A stretch of DNA of 40,759 bases from JACCYQ01 sp036675565 (GCA_036675565.1 JAKFER010000112.1:1-40759), one strand, 5' to 3'; positions 22,698-32,217 are shown, counted from the first letter of the stretch. Notes: generated by a model not told the origin, from the letters alone. Translations and numbers: made by a program.

Positions 22698-23930
22698 GTG
22701 AAAAAAAAACTGGTTGTGATAGGTGGAGGAGCGGCCGGTTTTTTTTGTGCGGTAAATGCGGCAAGATTCAATCCATTACTGGAGGTTATTTTATTAGAGA
22801 AATCTTCCAAATTACTTTCAAAAGTTAAAGTTTCCGGTGGGGGGAGGTGTAATGTTACACATGCCTGTTTCGATATAACGGAGATGAGCAAACGATATCC
22901 CCGGGGAACAAAATTTGTAAAAAAATCTTTTCACCGTTTTTTTATTGCTGATACCGTTGAATGGTTTAAAGAAAGGGGCGTAGTCTTAAAAGCTGAAGCC
23001 GATGGCAGGATGTTCCCTGTTACGGATTCTTCTCAAACCATTATCAATTGCCTGCTTTCAGAAGCGGATCAATATGGTGTCCAGGTCAGGATGCAGGCCG
23101 AGGTAAAAAATATTGAAACCTTACAAGATCAATTCAGGATTCATTTACCCAATCAAACTATAGTTGCCGATTACGTATGTGTAGCCAGCGGCGGATTCCC
23201 AAAAATTTCCATGTTCGATTGGCTGAAGCAATTGGGACATACAATCGAAGAACCCGTCCCGTCTCTTTTTACTTTTAATATGCCTGCGCATCCCATCACC
23301 AAATTAATGGGTATCAGTGTTGAAAATGTGATTGTAAGAATCAGGGGCTCAAAACTGCAGGAGCAAGGCCCATTGCTTATCACACACTGGGGCTTCAGCG
23401 GTCCCGCCATTTTAAAATTAAGTGCATGGGGTGCAAGGGAACTGAAATTTAAAAATTATGAATTTGGAATTAGTGTTAACTGGCTTCCGGCCTTTAACGA
23501 GGTATCGCTCAGGCAGGAATTCCAATCATTAAGATTCAGGATCGCTTCACAAAAAATCAGTCATAAAAATCCATTTGGTTTACCAGCCCGTTTGTGGGAA
23601 TTTCTTTTGCAACAATCTAGAATCACACCGAACATAACCTGGACCAATCTTCCGGCAAAAGAGCAAAACATACTGATCAGGAACCTGATTTTATTTGAAG
23701 CAGACATCAAAGGTAAAACCACGTTTAAAGAAGAATTTGTAACGGCGGGGGGTATACGCTTAACAGAAGTGGATGCAAATACCATGATGAGCAGAAAAGT
23801 AAAAAATGTATTTTTTGCAGGAGAAATCCTTGATGTGGATGGAATAACCGGCGGCTATAATTTTCAGCATGCCTGGACCAGTGGCTGGATTGCCGCGAAA
23901 GAAATTGCCAAAACATCAATGCTTGTCTAA
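22698..23930 (+). CDS. HI0933/BaiN-family FAD-dependent oxidoreductase
   Basis: The 410-residue product has an N-terminal Rossmann motif VIGGGAAGFFCAVNAA (about 6-21), the family hallmark KVKVSGGGRCNVTH, and the C-terminal FAD-binding motif FFAGEILDVDGITGGYNFQHAWTSG. This family is widespread and mostly uncharacterised; some members reduce bile-acid intermediates, but that substrate is not implied here. It starts with GTG 23 bases after map and could be co-transcribed with it. Its 3' end overlaps the convergent acyltransferase gene by 15 bases. Confidence 0.88.
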   Translation: MKKKLVVIGGGAAGFFCAVNAARFNPLLEVILLEKSSKLLSKVKVSGGGRCNVTHACFDITEMSKRYPRGTKFVKKSFHRFFIADTVEWFKERGVVLKAEADGRMFPVTDSSQTIINCLLSEADQYGVQVRMQAEVKNIETLQDQFRIHLPNQTIVADYVCVASGGFPKISMFDWLKQLGHTIEEPVPSLFTFNMPAHPITKLMGISVENVIVRIRGSKLQEQGPLLITHWGFSGPAILKLSAWGARELKFKNYEFGISVNWLPAFNEVSLRQEFQSLRFRIASQKISHKNPFGLPARLWEFLLQQSRITPNITWTNLPAKEQNILIRNLILFEADIKGKTTFKEEFVTAGGIRLTEVDANTMMSRKVKNVFFAGEILDVDGITGGYNFQHAWTSGWIAAKEIAKTSMLV

Positions 23931-24923
23931 TTGAGGTTTTAACTGTACGTGTGCCCATGCAGTAAAGGGCAACAAAACCAGGATAAAAAAGGCTGTAAAA
24001 ATGAAACCTGAAAAATATAAGCTCAAAAAAATTAATAAAAGATAAACAGGATACAGGAACAAAAGAACAACCATCATAAATGAATCAAAGTGGTCATTAT
24101 GTCCTGCTTTTTTTAATGCTACACTTTTTAAAGGGATATATAAAATACTGTGTGTAATCAATCCAATTACGGATGGTATAAAGAGTATTGTTTTTTTTAA
24201 TGGTGATGGTGGAGTTTTAAGTAACCGCTCCTGCATTTCTTTGTCGTGTTTTGGAATATCATAAACCAGGCTTGTTAGCTCGTTGTTCAATATTTTATTG
24301 AAAGCCTGGTGTTTTAATCCTGTAGGCAGATCTTGATCAATCAAATCGCTGGTAATCGTATTTCCAAAATTGATAAATACATTTTTCCCAAAACGCCTGA
24401 AACTGCTGTAATTTATTCCCACAGGAATTACCTGTAATGGTATTCCATCTTCCCAACTGCTCAAAGCCAATCTTGCAGTGCCTTTTTTCAAAGGCCTTAA
24501 CCGCCATTCATTGATACATAAACCTTCACTGAAAATCTGAACGATCCCATTTTTTTTGAAAATGGATTTACAGGCATCAAAGGTTTCATAATTGATCCCA
24601 AGATTTTCTGCGCCTTCGCTCACCCTGTATACAGGCAACATTTTTAAACTTGATAAAAGACGGATGGTAAATCGATTTTTAAAAACATCACCCCTGGTCA
24701 GCGAATATACAGGCTGGTCAAAAAGAACGTCAATTATGATGGCATCCAGCAAAGAATTGGGATGGTTGCTGGCCAGTAAAACGGGTCCGCTGATCTTTAA
24801 TATTTGCGGTTTGTTTATTATAATTTTCCGGCAAAATATCCTGAGCAAAGCGCCAACGATTATCTTCAAAAACGGGTATAACAAATCATCATTTTTTAAT
24901 GGCATTAAAAAGCTGGCTTTCAA
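23916..24923 (-). CDS. PlsC-like lysophospholipid/glycerophosphate acyltransferase
   Basis: The 335-residue product has the acyltransferase blocks ASNHPNSLLD (51-60), LPVYR (96-100), FSEG (131-134) and VIPVGINY. The first block spaces His and Asp by five residues, as in some Gat-type glycerol-3-phosphate acyltransferases, rather than four. Two or three hydrophobic segments lie in the C-terminal third, so it is probably anchored in the inner membrane. It likely acylates a glycerophosphate or lysolipid; the exact acceptor cannot be told. An internal ATG at 24905 is an alternative start. Its 3' end overlaps the convergent flavoprotein gene. Confidence 0.8.
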   Translation of the reverse strand: MKASFLMPLKNDDLLYPFLKIIVGALLRIFCRKIIINKPQILKISGPVLLASNHPNSLLDAIIIDVLFDQPVYSLTRGDVFKNRFTIRLLSSLKMLPVYRVSEGAENLGINYETFDACKSIFKKNGIVQIFSEGLCINEWRLRPLKKGTARLALSSWEDGIPLQVIPVGINYSSFRRFGKNVFINFGNTITSDLIDQDLPTGLKHQAFNKILNNELTSLVYDIPKHDKEMQERLLKTPPSPLKKTILFIPSVIGLITHSILYIPLKSVALKKAGHNDHFDSFMMVVLLFLYPVYLLLIFLSLYFSGFIFTAFFILVLLPFTAWAHVQLKPQLDKH

Positions 24924-25045
24924 TATAAATCAAATTATAACACCGTGAAGTGCACATTCTTTGTGTAGGTAATTTTTTTAAAACATGATGGGGTTAAAAT
25001 CCTCAAAAAACCTGTCATTTCACTAGTAAAAAGGGCTATTTACCT

Positions 25046-25053
25046 TATCTTTG
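25046..25053 (+). promoter_or_regulatory. -7 promoter element of rpsA
   Basis: TATCTTTG, a perfect TAnnTTTG, is followed by CTGCCCC. It gives a leader of about 27 nt before the ATG. No TTTG lies at the ideal -33 distance. Confidence 0.75.
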
Positions 25054-25086
25054 CTGCCCCGATAAAAAAACCACGGGATTAATATT

Positions 25087-27000
25087 ATGTCTGACGAAAA
25101 CAACATTGTTAACTCAAACGCTGATGCACAGGAGAATACTTCTGAAGCCGCTAATACCGGAGCAGAAAGTTCTACAGCGACAACAACTGCACCTGTGGCA
25201 AAAGAATACCCCAAACAAACCCCTCATGATGATTTTGATTGGAGCATTGACAAACGCAATGTAGCCAGTTATTCACAGGAGGAAAAAGAGAAGTACGACA
25301 GTGTGTATGACAACACATTTGTTGCTATTACTGATGGTGAATTGGTGAATGGAACAGTAGTAGGTGTTACTAAAACGGATGTTGTAATTAACATTGGATT
25401 TAAAAGTGATGGCCTTGTTTCATTAAACGAATTCCGCGACATTCCTAATTTAAAAGTAGGTGATGAAGTGGAAGTGATGGTTGTAGAAAAAGAAGACCGC
25501 GAAGGTCACTTGAATCTAAGCCGCAAATCTGCCCGTATTACCCGTGCATGGGAACGTATTGTTGAAGTGCATAAGACCGGTGAAGTAATTACCGGTACGG
25601 TAACATCAAAAACCAAAGGCGGATTGATCGTTGACGTATTTGGAATGGAAACATTCTTACCAGGTTCACAGATCGATGTTAAACCTGTTACGGATTACGA
25701 TCAGTTTGTTGGTAAAACAATGGAATTTAAAGTGGTTAAGATTAACGAAACCATTAAGAACGCCGTTGTATCACACAAAGCATTAATTGAAAGCGATATC
25801 GAAGCACAACGTGCAGAGATCATGAGCAAACTGGAAAAAGGACAAGTACTGGAAGGAACTGTGAAGAACATCACCGACTTTGGTGCATTTATGGATCTTG
25901 GTGGTCTTGACGGTTTGTTATATATAACCGATATCAGCTGGGGCCGTATCTCTCACCCATCAGAAGTATTAAAGCTTGATGAAAAGATCAAAGTGGTAGT
26001 ACTTGATTTTGATGATGAGAAAAAACGTATCAGCCTTGGTTTAAAACAACTGACTCCACACCCTTGGGATGTGTTACCTGAAACTATTGCCGAAGGGCAG
26101 GAAGTATCTGGTAAAGTTGTGAACATCGAAGATTATGGTGCATTCCTGGAAATCATGCCGGGTGTTGAAGGTCTTGTGCACGTAAGTGAAATTACATGGG
26201 CTAACACACCGATCAATGCAAAAGAGTTTTTTAAATTGGGTGATGAGCATAAAGCAAAAATTGTGACGCTTGATAAAGGAAGTCGCAAAATGAGCTTATC
26301 CATCAAACAACTTTCTGACGACCCATGGAATGATATCGAAACTAGATTCCCTGAAAACAGCCGTCATGCAGGACTGGTGAAAAACATTACACCTTATGGT
26401 GTTTTTGTTGAACTGGCACCCGGCATCGGTGGTATGATCCACATCAGTGACCTTAGCTGGTTAAAGCGTTTCAATCACCCAAGTGAATACACTAAAGTGA
26501 GCGAAAACATTGACGTGATCATTTTAGGAATCGATAAAGAAAACCGCAAATTGCAATTAGGACATAAGCAACTGGAAGAAGATCCATGGAACACATTGCA
26601 GGATACATTTGCAGTAGGTTCTGTGCATGAAGGTACCGTGAGCCGCAAAGATGATAAAGGCGCCATTGTACAATTGTCTTATGGGTTGGAAGGTTTTGCA
26701 CCTAACCGTCATCTTGCAAAGGAAGATGGTACATCTGTTAATGCAGATGAGACTGCAGAATTCATGGTGATTGAATTTGATCGCAACGAAAAGCGCATAG
26801 TTGTTTCTCATTCACGCATCTGGGAACAGGTGAAGACGGATGAAAAAGAAGCTGCTAAGAAAGAAGCGAAAGTTGAATCAGATAAAACCAAGAAAACCAT
26901 TAAGACCATGCAAAGCAAGGTTGAGAAATCAACACTTGGTGACCTTGGAGCATTAGCGGAGATCAAAGAAAAATTGAAGAAAGAAGAAAGCGGAGAATAA
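25087..27000 (+). CDS. rpsA: 30S ribosomal protein S1
   Basis: S1 binds and unwinds mRNA on the ribosome, which matters most where Shine-Dalgarno sequences are absent, as here. The 637-residue product has an acidic, Ser/Thr/Ala-rich N-terminal tail of about 60 residues, then six S1 (OB-fold) repeats at roughly 83-150, 165-230, 251-325, 337-410, 424-498 and 512-580. The clearest are GTVKNITDFGAFMDLGGLDG and GKVVNIEDYGAFLEIMPGVEG. A Lys/Glu-rich C-terminal coil follows. It has its own promoter and a strong terminator. Confidence 0.95.
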   Translation: MSDENNIVNSNADAQENTSEAANTGAESSTATTTAPVAKEYPKQTPHDDFDWSIDKRNVASYSQEEKEKYDSVYDNTFVAITDGELVNGTVVGVTKTDVVINIGFKSDGLVSLNEFRDIPNLKVGDEVEVMVVEKEDREGHLNLSRKSARITRAWERIVEVHKTGEVITGTVTSKTKGGLIVDVFGMETFLPGSQIDVKPVTDYDQFVGKTMEFKVVKINETIKNAVVSHKALIESDIEAQRAEIMSKLEKGQVLEGTVKNITDFGAFMDLGGLDGLLYITDISWGRISHPSEVLKLDEKIKVVVLDFDDEKKRISLGLKQLTPHPWDVLPETIAEGQEVSGKVVNIEDYGAFLEIMPGVEGLVHVSEITWANTPINAKEFFKLGDEHKAKIVTLDKGSRKMSLSIKQLSDDPWNDIETRFPENSRHAGLVKNITPYGVFVELAPGIGGMIHISDLSWLKRFNHPSEYTKVSENIDVIILGIDKENRKLQLGHKQLEEDPWNTLQDTFAVGSVHEGTVSRKDDKGAIVQLSYGLEGFAPNRHLAKEDGTSVNADETAEFMVIEFDRNEKRIVVSHSRIWEQVKTDEKEAAKKEAKVESDKTKKTIKTMQSKVEKSTLGDLGALAEIKEKLKKEESGE

Positions 27001-27021
27001 TATCAACGTTTACTGATAAAT

Positions 27022-27052
27022 AAAAAGGTTGTCTTCGGGCAACCTTTTTTTT
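27022..27052 (+). terminator. Intrinsic terminator after rpsA
   Basis: A perfect 12-bp stem (27022-27033 with 27038-27049, one T-G pair) is capped by a TTCG tetraloop and followed by a T tract. Confidence 0.92.
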
Positions 27053-27095
27053 ATTGGTTGATTTTGACAAATGATCTTTCTTTAGGCTAATGTGC

Positions 27096-27103
27096 TATTT
27101 TTG
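27096..27103 (+). promoter_or_regulatory. -7 promoter element of the acyltransferase gene
   Basis: TATTTTTG matches TAnnTTTG 31 bases before the ATG at 27135. No matching -33 element was found. Confidence 0.55.
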
Positions 27104-27134
27104 AGAACGATTCATTGCCAAATTAACTGACAGG

Positions 27135-27902
27135 ATGAGTGCATTTACAGCAAGGTTAAAGAATGTAAAACTGGTAAAAAAATTAGTATACGCCATCGTC
27201 GGATTAGCTTCTTATCCGGGCATTGCCATTATCAATACATTAAAAATATCAGGCACTGAGCATCTGAAAAATCTTCCCAAACAAAACGTATTATTTGTAA
27301 GCAATCATCAAACTTATTTTGCTGATGTAATTACTTTTCTCCATATTTTTTGTGCGGTAAAATGGGGTAAAATGAACAGGCTTGGAATTCCTTACTATTT
27401 GTTGAATCCATTTTCGAACGTGTATTATGTAGCAGCCGAAGAAACCATGAAAGGAAGTTGGATCAGCCGTTTATTTGCATTGGCTGGTGCAGTGACCATT
27501 AAACGTACCTGGCGTGCCGAAGGGAAAGAGGTTCAAAGAGGATTGGATCCATCCGATACAAGAAAAATTGAAAGAGCGTTGCAAACCAGTTGGGTCATAT
27601 CTTTTCCTCAGGGAACAACCAAACCTTTTGCGCCCGGCAGAAAAGGAACCGCCTTTTTGATTAAGCAAAATAAACCGATTGTTATACCCATTGTGATCAG
27701 TGGATTTTGGCGGGCCTTCAATAAGAAGGGATTAAAATTTAAAAAGAAAGGAGTTCTTTTAACAGTAAGAATTAAAGAGCCGCTGCAGATCAATTATGAT
27801 GACAGCCTGGAAGATATTTTAGACCAGGTAATGATTGCCATTGAACAAAGCAAGCACCATATGATGCAAGGCCCGCATCACTGGCAATCCATAGATAAAT
27901 AA
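27135..27902 (+). CDS. Lysophospholipid acyltransferase family protein
   Basis: The 255-residue product carries VSNHQTYFAD (55-64), SFPQGTTKPF (156-165, the FPEGT block with Gln for Glu) and PIVISGFWRAF, together typical of LPLAT/PlsC-type acyltransferases. A hydrophobic segment near residues 17-36 would hold it at the inner membrane. His and Asp are five residues apart, like the other acyltransferase in this window. It is probably involved in phospholipid or ornithine/glycine-lipid acylation; the acceptor is unknown. Confidence 0.8.
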   Translation: MSAFTARLKNVKLVKKLVYAIVGLASYPGIAIINTLKISGTEHLKNLPKQNVLFVSNHQTYFADVITFLHIFCAVKWGKMNRLGIPYYLLNPFSNVYYVAAEETMKGSWISRLFALAGAVTIKRTWRAEGKEVQRGLDPSDTRKIERALQTSWVISFPQGTTKPFAPGRKGTAFLIKQNKPIVIPIVISGFWRAFNKKGLKFKKKGVLLTVRIKEPLQINYDDSLEDILDQVMIAIEQSKHHMMQGPHHWQSIDK

Positions 27903-27921
27903 TCATAAATTTTTCAGTGAA

Positions 27922-28437
27922 TTATTCTTTAAAGAAAAGTGCTTTCAATTCAAGGGCATCATCGGGTTTCATTTTTCCACCTAAAATCAGCCTTAATTGT
28001 CTTCGTCTTAATGCACCTTCATAAAGGCTGTTTTCTTCATCTGTTTCAGGTATCAGCGGTTCAACATTACGTGGGCGGCTGTTTGGATCCAATGCTACGA
28101 ATGTATAATAAGCTTCATTGCTTTTGTATTTATATTTCTGCAAAATATCCTCACCCCATACACGGAGATGTATTTCCATGGATGTATTAAATGAACGGGT
28201 CACTTTTGCTTCAATATGTACTACGTTTCCCAGTTTTATGGAATTCTGGAAAGATATATTATCAACAGAAGCTGTTACTACAGGCGCATTGGAATGTTTT
28301 TGTGCAGCGATGGCTGCAGCTATATCCATCCAGTACATCAATCGTCCACCCATTAAATTACCAAAAGTGTTGGTGTCGTTTGGTAAAACAATTTCGGTCA
28401 TCATCGTAAAACTTTCTATGGCTTTTTTCCCGCTCAT
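27922..28437 (-). CDS. Acyl-CoA thioesterase (hotdog fold, YciA/BACH type)
   Basis: The 171-residue product hydrolyses acyl-CoA thioesters. It shows NTFGNLMGGRLMYWMDIAAAIAA (about 23-45), with the catalytic Asn27/Asp38 pattern of the hotdog ACOT family, followed by VVTASVDNISFQNSIKLG. The C-terminal 40 residues (RRRQLRLILGGKMK) are a helical extension. It is divergent from proline dehydrogenase. The promoter on the minus strand implies a very short leader. Confidence 0.88.
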   Translation of the reverse strand: MSGKKAIESFTMMTEIVLPNDTNTFGNLMGGRLMYWMDIAAAIAAQKHSNAPVVTASVDNISFQNSIKLGNVVHIEAKVTRSFNTSMEIHLRVWGEDILQKYKYKSNEAYYTFVALDPNSRPRNVEPLIPETDEENSLYEGALRRRQLRLILGGKMKPDDALELKALFFKE

Positions 28438-28451
28438 TTTTTTAATTTGGG

Positions 28452-28459
28452 CAAAGGTA
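28452..28459 (-). promoter_or_regulatory. -7 promoter element of the thioesterase gene
   Basis: On the minus strand TACCTTTG followed by CCC is a perfect -7 element. It lies only 15 bases before the ATG, so the leader would be about 8 nt. Confidence 0.7.
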
Positions 28460-28533
28460 ATGCCTGTATATAACTTCTGGAAAGTATATAAATGATTGAT
28501 GAAAGTCAGTACATGGATTTAATCCGTTTCAAC

Positions 28534-28541
28534 TAAATTTG
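28534..28541 (+). promoter_or_regulatory. -7 promoter element of proline dehydrogenase
   Basis: TAAATTTG, a perfect TAnnTTTG, lies 20 bases before the ATG at 28562. The -33 position lacks TTTG. Confidence 0.7.
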
Positions 28542-28561
28542 CTGCACTTATTTAAAGCGAT

Positions 28562-29785
28562 ATGAAAACCCTGGAAAAGATTGATTTCAACGATACAAAA
28601 ACAGCGTTTGCCAGCAAAACGGACAGGCAGTTGAGACATGCCCATTTATTATTCGCTTCTATGAATACGGAATGGCTGGTCAACCTGGGTTTAAAAATTA
28701 CACCTTGGGCTATTCACAATAATCTACCCGTAAAGGGGCTTATAAAGGCAACCATTTTTGAACAATTTGTGGGTGGTGAAACGCTTGCAGAAACAGCAAA
28801 AGTGGCTGAGAAACTAAGTCATTCTCATGTGCAGGCTATTCTGGATTATGGAGTGGAAGGAAAAGATGGCGAAGAAAATTTTGATCATGCATGCGATGAA
28901 TTTATCCGTGTGGTAGAACATGCATCCACTCAACCAAATACACCTTACATGAGTGTAAAGGTTACAGGTCTTGCCCGGTTCTCATTGCTGGAAAAATTAG
29001 ATGCCGCGGCAACAGATCATAGCGGGTATAACGGGCAGGTACACACTGAAGTTTTAACACCTGTTGAAGTTGAAGAGTGGGAAAGAGTCGTCGCACGATT
29101 ATACCGGATTGCAAAAGTAGCCAGTGAAAAAAATGTAGGTGTTTTAATCGATGCGGAAGATTCCTGGATACAGGATCCGGTTGATGCATTAACCATGCAG
29201 ATGATGCAGGAATTTAATCATACAAAAGCAGTTATATTCAATACATACCAGTTATACCGCCACGACAGGCTGCAGTTTTTAAAAAACAGTTTCGAAAAAG
29301 CAACAGAAGCAGGTTTTATCCTGGGAGCTAAACTGGTAAGAGGCGCTTACCTGGAAAAAGAAAGAGAACGTGCCGCGGAAAAAAATTATTCTTCACCCAT
29401 ACAACCAGATAAAGAATCTACAGACCGTGATTATAACCTTGCAATAAAATTTTGTGTTGAACATTTGGATCGCATATCCTTAATCGTTGCTTCGCATAAT
29501 GAGTACAGTAATTTGTATACCGTACAATTACTCCAGGAGAAGGACTTACCGCTGGATCATCCTCATGTGCATTTCAGCCAGCTTTATGGCATGAGTGATA
29601 ACATTACTTATAATTTGGCAAAAGGTGGTTGTTCGGTTAGCAAATACCTGCCGTTTGGCCCGTTAAAGGATGTTGTTCCATACCTGATGAGAAGAGCGCA
29701 GGAAAATTCATCCGTAAAAGGTCAAACGGGCCGTGAACTTTCACTGATTAAAAAAGAATTAAAGCGAAGAAAAGAGCGTTCGTAG
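28562..29785 (+). CDS. Proline dehydrogenase (monofunctional)
   Basis: The enzyme oxidises proline to pyrroline-5-carboxylate with FAD, passing electrons to the membrane quinone pool. The 407-residue product has a TIM-barrel pattern with VLIDAED (about 194-200), NTYQLYRHDRL, the FAD-binding KLVRGAYLEKER (257-268) and the C-terminal proline-site block KYLPFGPLKDVVPYLMRRAQEN. No P5C dehydrogenase domain is fused, and none is next to it, so the second step must be encoded elsewhere. Confidence 0.93.
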   Translation: MKTLEKIDFNDTKTAFASKTDRQLRHAHLLFASMNTEWLVNLGLKITPWAIHNNLPVKGLIKATIFEQFVGGETLAETAKVAEKLSHSHVQAILDYGVEGKDGEENFDHACDEFIRVVEHASTQPNTPYMSVKVTGLARFSLLEKLDAAATDHSGYNGQVHTEVLTPVEVEEWERVVARLYRIAKVASEKNVGVLIDAEDSWIQDPVDALTMQMMQEFNHTKAVIFNTYQLYRHDRLQFLKNSFEKATEAGFILGAKLVRGAYLEKERERAAEKNYSSPIQPDKESTDRDYNLAIKFCVEHLDRISLIVASHNEYSNLYTVQLLQEKDLPLDHPHVHFSQLYGMSDNITYNLAKGGCSVSKYLPFGPLKDVVPYLMRRAQENSSVKGQTGRELSLIKKELKRRKERS

Positions 29786-29827
29786 TTTTGTATTCTTACA
29801 TTATTTTTACAGCGCACAATTTTCATT

Positions 29828-29905
29828 GGACTGTTAGCTCAGTTGGTTTAGAGCATTACTTTGACAGAGTAGGGGTCACTGGTTCGAATCCAGTACAGTC
29901 CACCA
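29828..29905 (+). tRNA. tRNA-Val (anticodon GAC)
   Basis: A complete cloverleaf is present: acceptor GGACTGT/ACAGTCC, D stem GCTC/GAGC, anticodon stem TTACT/AGTAG with loop TTGACAG (anticodon GAC at 29863-29865), T arm ACTGG-TTCGAAT-CCAGT. The CCA end is encoded (29903-29905). It lies alone between proline dehydrogenase and the histidine kinase. Confidence 0.95.
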
Positions 29906-30193
29906 TCAATATTCAAATAATATCATTTTCTTCACAGACTCCTCATTAAGCGTTTACACTTAACCGTTATAAGTTTGATACTAAGATATATTGTTGTTTT
30001 TTAATACGCAATGATATTTATTAAATGAACTGGGATCAATTAATTTTCAACTATTAGCAAATACTTATTGGATTTTAATTACGTTATCATAGCTTGACTC
30101 TTTATTCCATATTCCAATGAATTCTACCAAAACTTACCACTGCAAATCCGGTCCTATATATAATGTCTCTCATGGATATAAATTGTTTTTTGT

Positions 30194-32209
30194 ATGCGTC
30201 GATTTTTAAGCAGCACTTATGGCGCAGTAATTATTGTCGCAATATTTTGTATTGCACTTAACCTGCTGATCTGGAACCAGCAAATTCAACAATTAGAAGC
30301 TGATCGTAAAGCTTCTGTCGCAGCTGCCATTCAGCGAAATAACAATCTTGTACTGGCATTTGAACAATATACCATTAAGACCATTCAAAATGCAGATGCT
30401 ATTTTGAAAATAGTTAGAATGGAATATGAAAATGTTGGAAAAGGGGTGAACATTCTTGATTTAACTTCACGCCAATTATTTAATGCTGATAATTTCAATG
30501 GTATTGCCATAATAGATGAGACCGGCAAAATGATTTCGTCAAATGTCTCAACTACCTTAACAAATGACCTTAATTTCAGAGATAGAAGTTATTTCCGGCA
30601 TCATCTTCAAAATAAAAATGACCAATTGTTCTTAAGTAAACCTATGGTTTCCAGGACAATCAAGAAACCCATTATTGCTCTGAGCCGCAGACTACAAAAG
30701 CCGGATGGAAGTTTTGGTGGTGTTGTTGTTGTACAGGTTTTACCTTCCACATTTACCAGGCTATATGCTGGTGCAAAGACCAATCCACGCGATATTTTAT
30801 CACTCATTTCATTAGATGGAATAACTTTTTCCCGGCGTACAGGTTCCATAGATGGTTTTGGAGAAGATATCAGTAAGAGCCCCTTATTTACTTATGTAAA
30901 AAATAAATCAGTTGCCTCCTATTTTGCCAAAGATGCTATTAAAGGTGTTCCTACCTATTTCAGTTACCGTAAAATGCAGGATTATCCCATTATTGTAACT
31001 GCAGGGGTTGCAGAAGAAGACGTGTTGGCAGGTTATTACCTGCGAGCATCCAGAGATCGGTTATACTCTACCGTTATAAGCATCTTACTCATTTTATTTT
31101 CCGTTTTGGTAAGCATTGGCTTTTTGTTCAGAAAAAAAAGCCTGCGGAAGTTAAAGGAAAGTGAAGTGAAATACCGGTCTATGTTTCAAAACAGTAAGGA
31201 TGCCATTTTATTGCTTGAGCCGAACGGTAAAATAATTGATCATAACCTGGCAGCCCGGCAAGTGTTTGGATTAAATCCAGTTGCTGGTAATGAACTGAAT
31301 TTTAATCATCATACCGGACGTGCAGCATTCGACTTTACCGGAGATCTGCAAGGTGTTGAAAGTTATAATGGGGAACATTTATTTACAAGAACAGATGGCT
31401 CTGTTTTTAATGGAGAGATTGCTTCTGCAATGTATAACAACAGCGATGGACAGCCTATTATCATTGCCATTATCCGTGATAATTCAGAACGGAAAAAAAT
31501 AGAATTAAAATTGATATCTGAGAGAAAAAAGCGGCACCAGATGATAACCCGGCAGGTAATCATGGGGCAGGAGCGGGTGAGGGAAACGATTGGAAGGGAA
31601 TTGCATGATAATGTAAACCAGGTACTGACTACGGTGAAATTATATCTTGACATGATCAGTAAAGACCAAACTTTATATTCCCAATTCTTTTCAAAAAGTA
31701 TGAAACTGATCGATCGTTCCATCCAGGATATTCGTAATCTTTCACATGATCTCAGTGCCCCAACGTTAGGAATAAGATCCCTGATCGATTCTATCATTTC
31801 ATTATTGGAAAATGTAAAATCATCATCTGGATTGCAGGTTCATTTTTGCCATCATTCATTTATAGAATCCATGGATATGGATCTTAAGCTGGCTGTTTAT
31901 CGTATTGTGCAGGAGCAGCTGAATAATATTGTGAAACATGCAGCCGCTGAGAATATTTGGATTGAATTATCAAAAAGCGATGAAAAAATTAAATTGTGTA
32001 TCAGGGATGATGGAAGAGGATTTAATTCAAGCATGAATCAAAAAGGTATCGGGATCAATAATATTTTTGGCAGGGCAAGGGCGTTTGAAGGTATCGTTGA
32101 TCTTGAATCATCTACCGGTAATGGGTGTACGCTAACTATTCTTTTCCCCGTTAGCATTATGCCGGTTGATCGAGCAATTTCTACAACTGCTACATTGGAA
32201 GAAATTTAA
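30194..32209 (+). CDS. Membrane sensor histidine kinase (dCache-like, PAS, HisKA_3 / HATPase_c)
   Basis: The 671-residue product has membrane segments at about 10-28 and 292-312 that enclose a periplasmic sensor domain resembling dCache (RDRSYFRHHLQN, KPIIALSRRLQKPDGSFGG). A PAS domain follows (about 325-435), then a NarL-class phosphoacceptor block GRELHDNVNQVL with His471. The ATPase domain has EQLNNIVKHA (575-584) and DDGRGF (605-610). Such kinases signal to LuxR-type response regulators, but no regulator gene adjoins it, so it is an orphan here. The ligand is unknown. The 288 bases upstream, after the tRNA, show nothing clear. Confidence 0.9.
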   Translation: MRRFLSSTYGAVIIVAIFCIALNLLIWNQQIQQLEADRKASVAAAIQRNNNLVLAFEQYTIKTIQNADAILKIVRMEYENVGKGVNILDLTSRQLFNADNFNGIAIIDETGKMISSNVSTTLTNDLNFRDRSYFRHHLQNKNDQLFLSKPMVSRTIKKPIIALSRRLQKPDGSFGGVVVVQVLPSTFTRLYAGAKTNPRDILSLISLDGITFSRRTGSIDGFGEDISKSPLFTYVKNKSVASYFAKDAIKGVPTYFSYRKMQDYPIIVTAGVAEEDVLAGYYLRASRDRLYSTVISILLILFSVLVSIGFLFRKKSLRKLKESEVKYRSMFQNSKDAILLLEPNGKIIDHNLAARQVFGLNPVAGNELNFNHHTGRAAFDFTGDLQGVESYNGEHLFTRTDGSVFNGEIASAMYNNSDGQPIIIAIIRDNSERKKIELKLISERKKRHQMITRQVIMGQERVRETIGRELHDNVNQVLTTVKLYLDMISKDQTLYSQFFSKSMKLIDRSIQDIRNLSHDLSAPTLGIRSLIDSIISLLENVKSSSGLQVHFCHHSFIESMDMDLKLAVYRIVQEQLNNIVKHAAAENIWIELSKSDEKIKLCIRDDGRGFNSSMNQKGIGINNIFGRARAFEGIVDLESSTGNGCTLTILFPVSIMPVDRAISTTATLEEI

Positions 32210-32217
32210 TATAATAC

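Noticed and set aside
29828..30193. tRNA-Val as an integration site for a mobile element
   Set aside because: No repeated tRNA 3' end, integrase or phage gene is visible in the downstream sequence.
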